This document shows positions 28,102 through 37,122 of a stretch of DNA of 64,000 nt, piece by piece. The first letter of the stretch is position 1; every line of letters begins with the position of its first letter. The notes under the pieces are model-generated. The model was not told where the DNA came from and searched no databases. It worked only from the letters and a program-made list of their open reading frames with translations. The DNA is from Sphingomonadaceae bacterium 3R27E2-A (GTDB taxonomy: Bacteria; Pseudomonadota; Alphaproteobacteria; Sphingomonadales; Sphingomonadaceae): positions 1 to 64,000 of the forward strand of contig SCNT01000011.1 in assembly GCA_005503165.1 (NCBI GenBank). The letters run 5' to 3'. A program made the translations under genes and the position numbers.

Positions 28102-28180
28102 CCGTTCGTGTCGAGCGAAGTCGAGACACGCGAAGGCATGCGCAACCCAAATGTGTCTCGACTACGCTCGACACGAACGG
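28102..28180. repeat. Sphingomonad-type palindromic (REP-like) repeat, GTTCGTGTCGAG family
   Basis: Two 28-base arms (28102-28129 and 28153-28180) are reverse complements with a single mismatch and a 23-base spacer. The unit CCGTTCGTGTCGAGCG is a widespread interspersed motif in sphingomonad genomes. It lies just upstream of the cysteine desulfurase start and downstream of the divergent hydrolase promoter region. Confidence 0.85.
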
Positions 28181-28202
28181 GTTTAGGGGGCAAATGCCGC
28201 CC

Positions 28203-29294
28203 ATGATCTACCTCGACTACCAAGCCACGACGCCGCTCGCTCCCGAGGCGCGCGAAGCGATGCTGCGTTGGCTGGACGGACCGGGGCAGGGCGACGGTTT
28301 CGCCAACCCGTCGAGCACGCACAAGGCCGGCCGTGCCGCCGCCGCGGCGGTCGAGGTCGCGCGCGACCAGGTCGCGGCGCTGCTGCCGAAGGGCGGGCGG
28401 CTCTTCTTCACCTCGGGCGCGACCGAGGCGCTCAACTGGGCGCTGCTGCGCGGCGCCGAGGCCATGCCCGGGGGCGTCGCGGGGCTCAGCATCGAGCATG
28501 CCGCGTCGCTGCAGTGCCTCGAACGGCTGAATGCGGCGATCCTGCCGGTCGATGGCGCGGGGCTCGCGCTGGCGCCCGACGAGTCTCTGATCCCCGAAGG
28601 CGGCATCGTCGCGACGATGCTGGTGAACAACGAAGTCGGCACGATCCAGCCGGTCGCCGATTTCGCCGCCGCCGCGCATGCGAAGAACAGCCTGCTGCTC
28701 TGCGATGCGGTGCAGGGCTATGGGCGGGTCGCGATCCCCGATGGCCCCGACCTGATCGCGATCTCGGCGCACAAGATCCATGGGCCGAAGGGCATTGGCG
28801 CGCTGTGGGTCAAGGACGGCGTCGACCTGCCGCCGCTGATGTTCGGCGGTGCGCAGGAACAGGGCATGCGCTCGGGCACCGTCTCGCCTGCGCTCTGCGC
28901 GGGCTTCGGCGCGGCGGCCGCGCTCGCGGCCGAGCGCGCCGACGCGGACGCGGCGCATGCCGAGCGCCTCTGGTCGATCGCGCGCGAGATGCTCCCCGAA
29001 TGGACCATCAACGGCTCGGTCGAGCGCCGCTACCACGGCAATCTCAACATCCGCCGCGAGGGCGTCAACGGCCTCCGCCTGATGTCCGACGCGCGCAATG
29101 TCGCCTTTTCGCTCGGCAGCGCGTGCGGCAGCGGCTCGGGCAAGGTCAGCCATGTCCTCCGCGCGATGGGGGTGAGTGAGGCCGACGCCCGCGCCTCGAT
29201 CCGCCTCGGCTGGGGCCGCTACACGAGCGAAGCCGAGTTGCGCGACGGGCTGAACGCCATCAAACAGGCCGCACGCCTTCAGGGAGTGAATTGA
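28203..29294 (+). CDS. Cysteine desulfurase (NifS/IscS-type aminotransferase class V)
   Basis: 363 residues. The start MIYLDYQATTPLAPEARE is typical; PLP lysine K191 is in SAHKIHGPKGIGALW and the active-site cysteine C308 in FSLGSACGSGSGKVSHVL. It releases sulfane sulfur from cysteine for Fe-S or thio-cofactor assembly. An ATG three codons earlier (28194) is possible. A 2Fe-2S ferredoxin gene follows directly. It carries several changes from canonical IscS and is not next to iscU, so the precise system (isc, suf or other) is open. Confidence 0.92.
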   Translation: MIYLDYQATTPLAPEAREAMLRWLDGPGQGDGFANPSSTHKAGRAAAAAVEVARDQVAALLPKGGRLFFTSGATEALNWALLRGAEAMPGGVAGLSIEHAASLQCLERLNAAILPVDGAGLALAPDESLIPEGGIVATMLVNNEVGTIQPVADFAAAAHAKNSLLLCDAVQGYGRVAIPDGPDLIAISAHKIHGPKGIGALWVKDGVDLPPLMFGGAQEQGMRSGTVSPALCAGFGAAAALAAERADADAAHAERLWSIAREMLPEWTINGSVERRYHGNLNIRREGVNGLRLMSDARNVAFSLGSACGSGSGKVSHVLRAMGVSEADARASIRLGWGRYTSEAELRDGLNAIKQAARLQGVN

Positions 29295-29630
29295 GTGCGC
29301 GTGACCTTCATCCACGCCGACGGCAAGGGACGGACCGAGGCCGAGGCCGAACCCGGCAGCATCCTCCTCGACGTCGCCCAGGCAAATCTGATGCCGCTCG
29401 AAGGGACGTGCGAGGGGCAGATGGCCTGCTCGACGTGCCACGTCATCGTCGACAAGGAGGACTTCGACCGCCTGCCCGACGCGAGCGAGATGGAGGAGGA
29501 CATGCTCGACCTCGCCGCGGGCGCGCGCCGCACCAGCCGCCTGTCGTGCCAGATCGTCCTGACCCCCGACCTCGACGGCCTCACCGTCCACATCCCCGCC
29601 GAAAGCCGCAACATGCAGGGGCCGCGCTGA
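29295..29630 (+). CDS. 2Fe-2S ferredoxin, adrenodoxin type
   Basis: 111 residues starting at GTG 29295, immediately after the desulfurase stop. Cluster ligands C39, C45, C48 and C85 fit the C-x5-C-x2-C-x36-C spacing of adrenodoxin-like ferredoxins (EGTCEGQMACSTCHVIVD, SRLSCQIVL). It is a cytoplasmic electron carrier. Adjacency to the desulfurase suggests Fe-S assembly, as Fdx does in the isc system. Confidence 0.93.
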   Translation: MRVTFIHADGKGRTEAEAEPGSILLDVAQANLMPLEGTCEGQMACSTCHVIVDKEDFDRLPDASEMEEDMLDLAAGARRTSRLSCQIVLTPDLDGLTVHIPAESRNMQGPR

Positions 29631-29674
29631 CCGGAAGCGACCGTTGCCAGCCGGACGTAGCCGGTGGCGCCCCT

Positions 29675-29755
29675 CGTGATCCCCGGCGAAAGCCGGGGGC
29701 CATGAGGGGAGGGCCGTGCTCGCCATCTGGGCCCCGGCTTTCGCCGGGGATCACG
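29675..29755. repeat. Palindromic repeat, CCCCGGCGAAAGCCGGGG family
   Basis: CGTGATCCCCGGCGAAAGCC at the left end is the reverse complement of GGCTTTCGCCGGGGATCACG at the right end. Each arm is itself a short hairpin. It lies between the ferredoxin gene and the next repeat, part of a 669-base non-coding stretch that also holds the SRP RNA. Confidence 0.85.
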
Positions 29756-29787
29756 GAAGGACGGCTAACGACCGGTTCCGGACATCA

Positions 29788-29933
29788 ATCCTCCCTGTGG
29801 CGAAGCCATGGGGAGGGGGACCGCCGCGAAGCGGTGGTGGAGGGGCCATAAGCTTGCGCGACGCCTGACGGCGTCGGCCCCTCCGTCAGCGCTTCGCGCT
29901 GCCACCTCCTCATCGCTGCGCGAAAGGGAGGAT
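29788..29933. repeat. Long imperfect palindrome, ATCCTCCCTG family, copy 1
   Basis: The 146-base unit opens ATCCTCCCTGTGGCGAAGCC and closes with the complementary AAGGGAGGAT. Internally GGTGGTGGAGGGGCC faces GGCCCCTCCGTCAGCG. Three other copies are at 32343, 60236 and 62858. All are intergenic. Confidence 0.85.
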
Positions 29934-30020
29934 ATTGAGCGTCCGCTTCCCACCCCAAAACCGCCGTATGCCGATCGATAGCGACGCTTGCTTTTCGCCG
30001 ACCGCGCCGCCATATGCGCC

Positions 30021-30114
30021 GCGGGAGTCGGGCGGACGTGGTCTTCGCCAACCCGGTCAGGTCCGGAAGGAAGCAGCCGCAACGAATTCGCCGCGGGTCG
30101 TTCCGGCTCCCACC
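30021..30114 (+). ncRNA. ffs: Signal recognition particle RNA, small bacterial type
   Basis: The universally conserved SRP domain IV is present as GGTCAGGTCCGGAAGGAAGC followed by AGCCGC at about 30056-30080. The flanks pair as expected: GGGAGTCGGGCGGAC near the 5' end with GTCGTTCCGGCTCCC near the 3' end. The length is about 95 bases. It forms SRP with Ffh for co-translational membrane targeting. The exact ends are estimated from pairing. It lies upstream of dnaX. Confidence 0.93.
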
Positions 30115-30130
30115 CCAAGAATTTATTGAT

Positions 30131-30236
30131 CTCGTCACCCTGAACTTGTTTCAGGGTCCATGGCCGAATCTCTAATTTGCGCCGCTTTGGTGGCGAGGCC
30201 GGGCCATGGATGCTGAAACGAGTTCAGCATGACGAG
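30131..30236. repeat. Nested palindromic repeat, CTCGTCA-CTGAAC family
   Basis: Two 35-base arms (30131-30165 and 30202-30236) pair with about five mismatches. Each arm contains its own hairpin (CCCTGAA...TTTCAGGG on the left, TGCTGAA...GTTCAGCA on the right). Four of the arm differences keep those inner hairpins paired. It lies between ffs and dnaX. Confidence 0.8.
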
Positions 30237-30299
30237 CTGTGGATCGCAGCGTCCGCATTCCCCTTCGACAAGCGTGCTGCCGCCCCCTAAGACAAGTTC

Positions 30300-32003
30300 A
30301 TGAGCGATTCCGCCGACGACGAACCGACGATGCCGGGCATGGATTTGCCGGAGACGCCCGCGCCTTCGGCTTCCTCGGGCCCCTACCGCGTCCTCGCGCG
30401 CAAATATCGCCCGCAGACCTTTGCCGAGCTGATCGGGCAGGACGCGATGGTGAAGACGCTGGGCAACGCCATCGCGCGCGACCGGCTGGCGCACGCGTTC
30501 CTGATGACCGGGGTGCGCGGGGTCGGCAAGACCTCGACCGCGCGCCTGATCGCCAAGGCGCTCAACTGCATCGGCCCCGACGGGCAGGGCGGACCGACGA
30601 TCGACCCGTGCGGCATCTGCGAACCGTGCCGCGCGATCACCGAGGGGCGCCATATCGACGTGATCGAGATGGACGCCGCGTCGAACACCGGCGTCGACGA
30701 CGTCCGCGAGATCATCGAGGCGGTGCGCTACGCCGCGGTGTCGGCGCGCTACAAAATCTACATCATCGACGAAGTCCATATGCTGTCGCGCAACGCGTTC
30801 AACGCGCTGCTGAAGACGCTTGAAGAGCCGCCGCCGCACGTCAAATTCCTCTTCGCGACCACCGAAGTGAACAAGGTGCCGGTGACGGTGCTGTCGCGCT
30901 GCCAGCGCTTCGACCTGCGCCGCATTACCCCCGACATGCTCTTCGCGCATTTCAGCGCGATCCTGCAGAAGGAGGGCGTCGAGGCCGAGGCTCCCGCAAT
31001 CTGGCTGATCGCCAACGCGGCCGAGGGATCGGTGCGCGACGGGCTGTCGATCCTCGACCAGGCGATCGCGCATGCCGACCTCGACGGCGGGGGCAAGGTC
31101 AGCGCCGACCAGGTGCGCGTAATGCTCGGCCTCTCGGACCGCTCGTCGATCGCCAGCCTGATGGCGACGATCCTCGAGGGCGACGCCGGCGGCGCGATCG
31201 ACCTCGCGCGCGGTCAATATGCGCTGGGCATCGAACCCGTCGCGATGGTGCGCGGGCTGATGGACCTGGTGCATGCGATCACGCTGGCGAAGGTCTCGCG
31301 CCACGAGGATCCGGCGCTGGCGCAGGCCGACCGCGAGCGGATCACCGACTGGGCGCAGAAGCTCGGCTTCGCGCCGCTCAACCGCCTCTGGCAATTGCTG
31401 CTCAAGGGGCATGACGAGGTGCTCCGCGCGAACAATCCGCTCGAACATCTCGAAATGCTGCTGCTGCGCGTGATTTATGCGGCGTCGATGCCCGATCCGG
31501 GCGAACTCGCGAAACTGCTCGAAACCGGTCATTTCCCGGCTTCGCCGCTGCCAATGCCCGCTGCGCCCGCGCAGGATGCGACCGCCACTGCGCCCGAGCC
31601 GGTAGCAGAAGGAGCCGAAGCGCCCGCCTCGGCGCTCACCGTCGCGCAGATCCACCAGCTCCTCGAAAGCACCGGAAATCATCGGCTTGCGGTCGATGTC
31701 TACGACCATCTGCGAATCGTCACGCTCGAACCCGGGGTCATCGAGTTCGTCGCGGCCCCCGCGCTCGGCGAGGGCTTCGCGCGCGACCTCGGCGAGGCCT
31801 TGCTGAACGCCACCGGCAGCCGCTGGCAGGTGCGCAGCGCCGAAGGCGAGGGGCGGCCGAGCCTCGGGCAGATCCGGAGCGCCAGCCTCGCCGACAACGA
31901 CCAGCGCATCCGCGAACTGCCCGTGGTGAAAGCCGCCTTCGCGGCTTTTCCCGATGCGAGGCTTGTCGAGGACGACGATAATCGCCATAGGTCGAACCCA
32001 TGA
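30300..32003 (+). CDS. dnaX: DNA polymerase III subunit gamma/tau
   Basis: 567 residues. Walker A is at residues 71-79 (GVRGVGKTST), with the zinc module cysteines in NCIGPDGQGG and CGICEPCRAI, IIDEVHMLSRNAFNALLKTL (Walker B) and VTVLSRCQRFDL (sensor). It is the clamp-loader motor of the replisome. The C-terminal Pro/Ala linker and 150-residue tail are present. I see no obvious slippery A-run that would yield a separate gamma form. Its stop overlaps the ybaB start, the usual dnaX-ybaB arrangement. Confidence 0.97.
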   Translation: MSDSADDEPTMPGMDLPETPAPSASSGPYRVLARKYRPQTFAELIGQDAMVKTLGNAIARDRLAHAFLMTGVRGVGKTSTARLIAKALNCIGPDGQGGPTIDPCGICEPCRAITEGRHIDVIEMDAASNTGVDDVREIIEAVRYAAVSARYKIYIIDEVHMLSRNAFNALLKTLEEPPPHVKFLFATTEVNKVPVTVLSRCQRFDLRRITPDMLFAHFSAILQKEGVEAEAPAIWLIANAAEGSVRDGLSILDQAIAHADLDGGGKVSADQVRVMLGLSDRSSIASLMATILEGDAGGAIDLARGQYALGIEPVAMVRGLMDLVHAITLAKVSRHEDPALAQADRERITDWAQKLGFAPLNRLWQLLLKGHDEVLRANNPLEHLEMLLLRVIYAASMPDPGELAKLLETGHFPASPLPMPAAPAQDATATAPEPVAEGAEAPASALTVAQIHQLLESTGNHRLAVDVYDHLRIVTLEPGVIEFVAAPALGEGFARDLGEALLNATGSRWQVRSAEGEGRPSLGQIRSASLADNDQRIRELPVVKAAFAAFPDARLVEDDDNRHRSNP

Positions 32004-32335
32004 AATCGATCGAGGAAATGATGAAGGCGGCGCAGGAAGCTGCCGCTACCGTGCAGGCCCAGATGGCGGAGGCGCAGGCGAAACTCGATAATGTCGAGGT
32101 CGAGGGCGTGTCGGGCGGCGGGCTCGTGCGGATCACCGCGACCGCGAAGGGCCGGATCAAGGCGATCGCCATCGACGACAGCCTGATGGTCCCCTCCGAC
32201 AAGCAGATGCTCGAGGATCTGCTCGCTGCCGCGTTCAACGACGCGCGCGAAAAGGCCGACGCCGCGAGCAACGAGGAAATGGGCAAGATGACCAGCGGCC
32301 TGCCGCTGCCCCCGGGCTTCAAGCTGCCGTTTTGA
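32000..32335 (+). CDS. ybaB: YbaB/EbfC nucleoid-associated protein
   Basis: 111 residues. MKSIEEMMKAAQEAAATVQA begins an N-terminal helix, with VEGVSGGGLVRITATAKGRI in the central sheet and LLAAAFNDAREKADAASNEE in the C-terminal helix. It binds DNA as a dimer. It is translationally coupled to dnaX (ATGA), and is usually followed by recR, which is absent here; a repeat and lon follow instead. Confidence 0.95.
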   Translation: MKSIEEMMKAAQEAAATVQAQMAEAQAKLDNVEVEGVSGGGLVRITATAKGRIKAIAIDDSLMVPSDKQMLEDLLAAAFNDAREKADAASNEEMGKMTSGLPLPPGFKLPF

Positions 32336-32342
32336 ACGAATT

Positions 32343-32534
32343 GATCCTCCCTGCGGCGAAGCCGTGGGGAGGGGGACCGCCGCCGCAGGCGGTGGTGGAG
32401 GGGCGGCGACGTCGTGATAAAGCCCCTCCGTCGGCGCTTCGCGCTGCCGCCTCCCCATCGCTGCCCGAAGGGCAGCCTGTCCTGAGCGGTCGGCCTGCCG
32501 GCCTGCCGGCCAGCCGAAGGGCGACAGGGAGGAT
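32343..32534. repeat. Long imperfect palindrome, ATCCTCCCTG family, copy 2 with internal insertion
   Basis: It opens GATCCTCCCTGCGGCGAAGC and closes CAGGGAGGATC. The 192-base length exceeds that of the other copies (136-146). The extra sequence around 32475-32520 (CAGCCTGTCCTGAGCGG and a GCCTGCCGGCCTGCCGGCCA run) resembles a second REP type nested in the right arm. It accounts for most of the 313-base gap between ybaB and lon. Confidence 0.8.
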
Positions 32535-32560
32535 CGAATATGGCCGTTCAGCACAGCGAC

Positions 32561-32588
32561 ATTGAATGCGGCGCAAGTTACGCCATAT
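32561..32588 (+). promoter_or_regulatory. Sigma-32 (RpoH)-like heat-shock promoter of lon
   Basis: ATTGAAT at 32561-32567 and CGCCATAT at 32581-32588 are separated by 13 bases. They match the heat-shock consensus CTTGAAA-N13-15-CCCCATNT at 5 of 7 and 7 of 8 positions. It lies 60 bases before the lon start. lon is a known RpoH target in proteobacteria, so position and function agree. Confidence 0.6.
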
Positions 32589-32648
32589 TAGCCGAGACAC
32601 GCCTATAAGAAGGACGGCGCGCCGACTGCGGGCGCCGCTCCAGGAGCC

Positions 32649-35048
<2,400 letters not shown>

Positions 35049-35117
35049 CCGCGGTTCGGCCAAGTCGTTTTTCGTCGCAAAATCGTCATTTTCATCGGTT
35101 TTTGCCCCTTTTTTGCT

Positions 35118-35146
35118 TTGACAAGCGGGGGGCAAAGGTCGTTAGT
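35118..35146 (+). promoter_or_regulatory. Candidate sigma-70 promoter of hupB
   Basis: TTGACA at 35118-35123 is followed after exactly 17 bases by GTTAGT. The -35 is perfect; the -10 is weak, as is common in alphaproteobacteria. It lies 61 bases before the hupB start. Confidence 0.5.
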
Positions 35147-35206
35147 GGCGCCCCATGGCCGCGGCCATGAATCATTCAACCAAATAATCACAGGGGTTCC
35201 TTAGGC

Positions 35207-35479
35207 ATGAACAAGCAAGACCTGATCGCCGCCGTTGCTGACTCGAGCGGCCTGACCAAGGGCGACGCGAGCAAGGCAGTGGAAGCTGTTTTCGACGCGA
35301 TCACGGGTTCGCTCAAGAAGGGCGGCGAAGTCCGTCTCGTCGGCTTCGGCACCTTCGCCGTCAGCAAGCGCAAGGCCTCGACCGGCCGCAACCCGCGCAC
35401 CGGCGAAACGATGACCATCGCGGCGTCGAACCAGCCGAAGTTCAAGGCCGGCAAGGCCCTCAAGGACGCCGTCAACTAA
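35207..35479 (+). CDS. hupB: DNA-binding protein HU
   Basis: 90 residues, the standard HU length. MNKQDLIAAVADSSGLTKGD begins the dimerisation helices, GEVRLVGFGTFAVSKRKAST leads to the arm, and RNPRTGETMTIAASNQPKF is the DNA-contacting beta-arm signature. It is a nucleoid architectural protein. It has its own strong terminator and probably its own promoter. Confidence 0.97.
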   Translation: MNKQDLIAAVADSSGLTKGDASKAVEAVFDAITGSLKKGGEVRLVGFGTFAVSKRKASTGRNPRTGETMTIAASNQPKFKAGKALKDAVN

Positions 35480-35506
35480 GTTGGCCGGCACCTTCTGGTA
35501 AAAAAC

Positions 35507-35545
35507 AGTCGGGCCGTGGCGCAAGCCGCGGCCCGACTTGTTTGT
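35507..35545 (+). terminator. Rho-independent terminator of hupB
   Basis: AGTCGGGCCGTGGC pairs with GCCGCGGCCCGACT (one G-T pair) around GCAA, followed by TTGTTTGT. The hairpin begins 28 bases after the hupB stop. Confidence 0.85.
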
Positions 35546-35640
35546 GCGCGATGATCGGCAAAATCGCCGTTGCAATCGCCGCGGCAGCGGCTATGGACGT
35601 CCGGCTTTCGGACGCGGCGCCCGCCGCATCGCTCCGGGAC

Positions 35641-35715
35641 GGGCGCGTAGCTCAGCGGTAGAGCACACCCTTCACACGGGTGGGGTCACAGGTTCAATCC
35701 CTGTCGCGCCCACCA
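35641..35715 (+). tRNA. tRNA-Val (anticodon CAC)
   Basis: A complete cloverleaf: acceptor GGGCGCG/CGCGCCC, D stem GCTC/GAGC, anticodon stem CACCC/GGGTG around TTCACAC (anticodon CAC), T stem ACAGG/CCTGT around TTCAATC, discriminator A and encoded CCA. It reads GTG codons. Confidence 0.97.
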
Positions 35716-35789
35716 TGGTTGGCCAGCCTAACCATGGATGACCGGACCATTCATCGCCTATTCAATGCATTCGCATTAGGAATCCGGCC

Positions 35790-36098
35790 ATGTTCCGCAC
35801 TCTCTCTCTTTCGCTGGCCTCGGCCCTGTTGATCGCCGCCGGCGCGCCCGCCGAGGCGCGCGGCGACCGCGATCAGGACCATCTCCGCAGCGCCGCGGCG
35901 CAGGGCAAGGTCGTCCCGCTCGGCAAGCTGATCGCCGACGTGAAATCGCGCCCGCCGTACAGCGACATGACCTTCCTCGGCGGCGCGCAGTTCGACCCGC
36001 AGCGCATGATCTATACGCTGAAGTTCATGGACGGCAGCCAGGTCGTCGTCGTCTATGTCGACGCGCGCTCGGGCCGCATCGTCGGGCGCAAGCCCTGA
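35790..36098 (+). CDS. Small periplasmic PepSY-like protein
   Basis: 102 residues. A signal peptide (MFRTLSLSLASALLIAAGAP, then AEA) is followed by PLGKLIADVKSRPPYSDMTF and YTLKFMDGSQVVVVYVDARS GRIVG, the alternating strand pattern and terminal D-x-x-x-G-x-I of PepSY domains. It lies 90 bases upstream of an OmpR-type regulator. PepSY proteins are often linked to such systems and may modulate the sensor in the periplasm; that role is inferred. Confidence 0.75.
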   Translation: MFRTLSLSLASALLIAAGAPAEARGDRDQDHLRSAAAQGKVVPLGKLIADVKSRPPYSDMTFLGGAQFDPQRMIYTLKFMDGSQVVVVYVDARSGRIVGRKP

Positions 36099-36188
36099 CA
36101 TCTTAGGACATTTGCGATCACTCTCGGGGGTGATACAGACGGGAAAAGCGACCGGGCCGGCCCGGCTCGTGCTAGGAAAGGCGCCTGA

Positions 36189-36854
36189 ATGCGAATCTTG
36201 ATTGTCGAAGACGAGCCCACGCTGGGACCGCAGCTCAAGGCGACGCTCGAGGGCGCGGGTTACGCCGTCGACCTTGCGACCGATGGCGAGGACGGGCATT
36301 TCCTCGGCTCGACCGAAAATTACGACGCCGCGATCCTCGACCTCGGCCTGCCCGAGATCGACGGGCTCACCGTGCTCGACCGCTGGCGGCGCGAAAAGCG
36401 CAATTTCCCGGTACTGGTGCTGACCGCGCGCGACAGCTGGTCGGACAAGGTCGCGGGGCTCGATGCGGGCGCCGACGATTATCTCGCCAAGCCCTTCCAG
36501 ACCGAGGAACTGATCGCCCGCCTGCGCGCGCTGATCCGCCGCGCCGCGGGCAATGCGTCGAGCGAGCTGATCGCGGGCAAGGTGCGCCTCGACACGCGCT
36601 CGGGCCGCGTCACGCTCGACGGCGAGCCGGTCAAGCTCACCGCGCAGGAGTATAAATTGCTCTCCTACCTGCTCCACCACAAGGGCAAGGTCGTGTCGCG
36701 CACCGAGCTGATCGAGCATATCTACGACCAGGATTTCGACCGCGATTCGAACACGATCGAGGTGTTCGTGACGCGCATCCGCAAGAAGCTCGGCGCCGAT
36801 ATCATCACCACCATCCGCGGCCTCGGCTACCAGCTCGACGACCCGCAGGGCTGA
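36189..36854 (+). CDS. OmpR-family response regulator
   Basis: 221 residues. The receiver domain has acidic residues in LIVEDEPTLG, phospho-acceptor Asp in AAILDLGLPEIDG, Thr in VLTARDSWSDK and Lys in DYLAKPFQTEEL. The C-terminal winged helix has LTAQEYKLLSYLLHHKGKVV and TRIRKKLGADIITTIRGLGY. The partner sensor kinase follows but is separated by a 266-bp element that begins on the last base of this stop codon. The target genes are unknown. Confidence 0.95.
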   Translation: MRILIVEDEPTLGPQLKATLEGAGYAVDLATDGEDGHFLGSTENYDAAILDLGLPEIDGLTVLDRWRREKRNFPVLVLTARDSWSDKVAGLDAGADDYLAKPFQTEELIARLRALIRRAAGNASSELIAGKVRLDTRSGRVTLDGEPVKLTAQEYKLLSYLLHHKGKVVSRTELIEHIYDQDFDRDSNTIEVFVTRIRKKLGADIITTIRGLGYQLDDPQG

Positions 36855-37119
36855 GGGTCCATACCCGGCTACAGCGCCGTCGAGGTTTGAAGCAAAATGG
36901 CCCGGTGCGAGGAGAGAAGGCGCGGGGATATGTCAATATTTCAAGACTTCTCGACGAAGCAATGGGCCATTTTGATCAAATCCCTTCGGGACGTCCAAAT
37001 GGCTTCCATCCCGGTCCGAAAGCCGCTTGGAAAGGCAACCAGCCTTCCCGGCGCGTCTTTCTGCCCGACCTGTTCGCCATTTGGGCGCCTCGACGGCGCT
37101 GTAGCCGGGTATGGACCCT
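36854..37119 (+). repeat. 266-bp terminal-inverted-repeat element, copy A, inserted between regulator and kinase genes
   Basis: The first and last 32 bases are perfect reverse complements (AGGGTCCATACCCGGCTACA start, GCCGGGTATGGACCCT end). Copy B at 40140-40405, read on the minus strand, aligns without a gap over all 266 bases at about 64% identity by hand count. The best-kept blocks are CGAGGTTTGAAGC, TCAAATCCC and AAATGGCTTC. It contains a 63-codon ORF (ATG 36930, stop at 37119-37121) colinear with one in copy B. Removing 36854-37119 leaves TGAGGATGG, a tight regulator-stop/kinase-start junction. No transposase is present, so it would be MITE-like if mobile. Confidence 0.75.
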
Positions 37120-37122
37120 AGG

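Noticed and set aside
28102-30236. Possible CRISPR array, because several repeats are close together
   Set aside because: The units belong to different palindromic families, are not evenly spaced and have no uniform repeat-spacer pattern or cas genes.
30300-32003. Programmed frameshifting in dnaX
   Set aside because: I see no A-rich slippery heptamer with a downstream stop that would produce a short gamma form.
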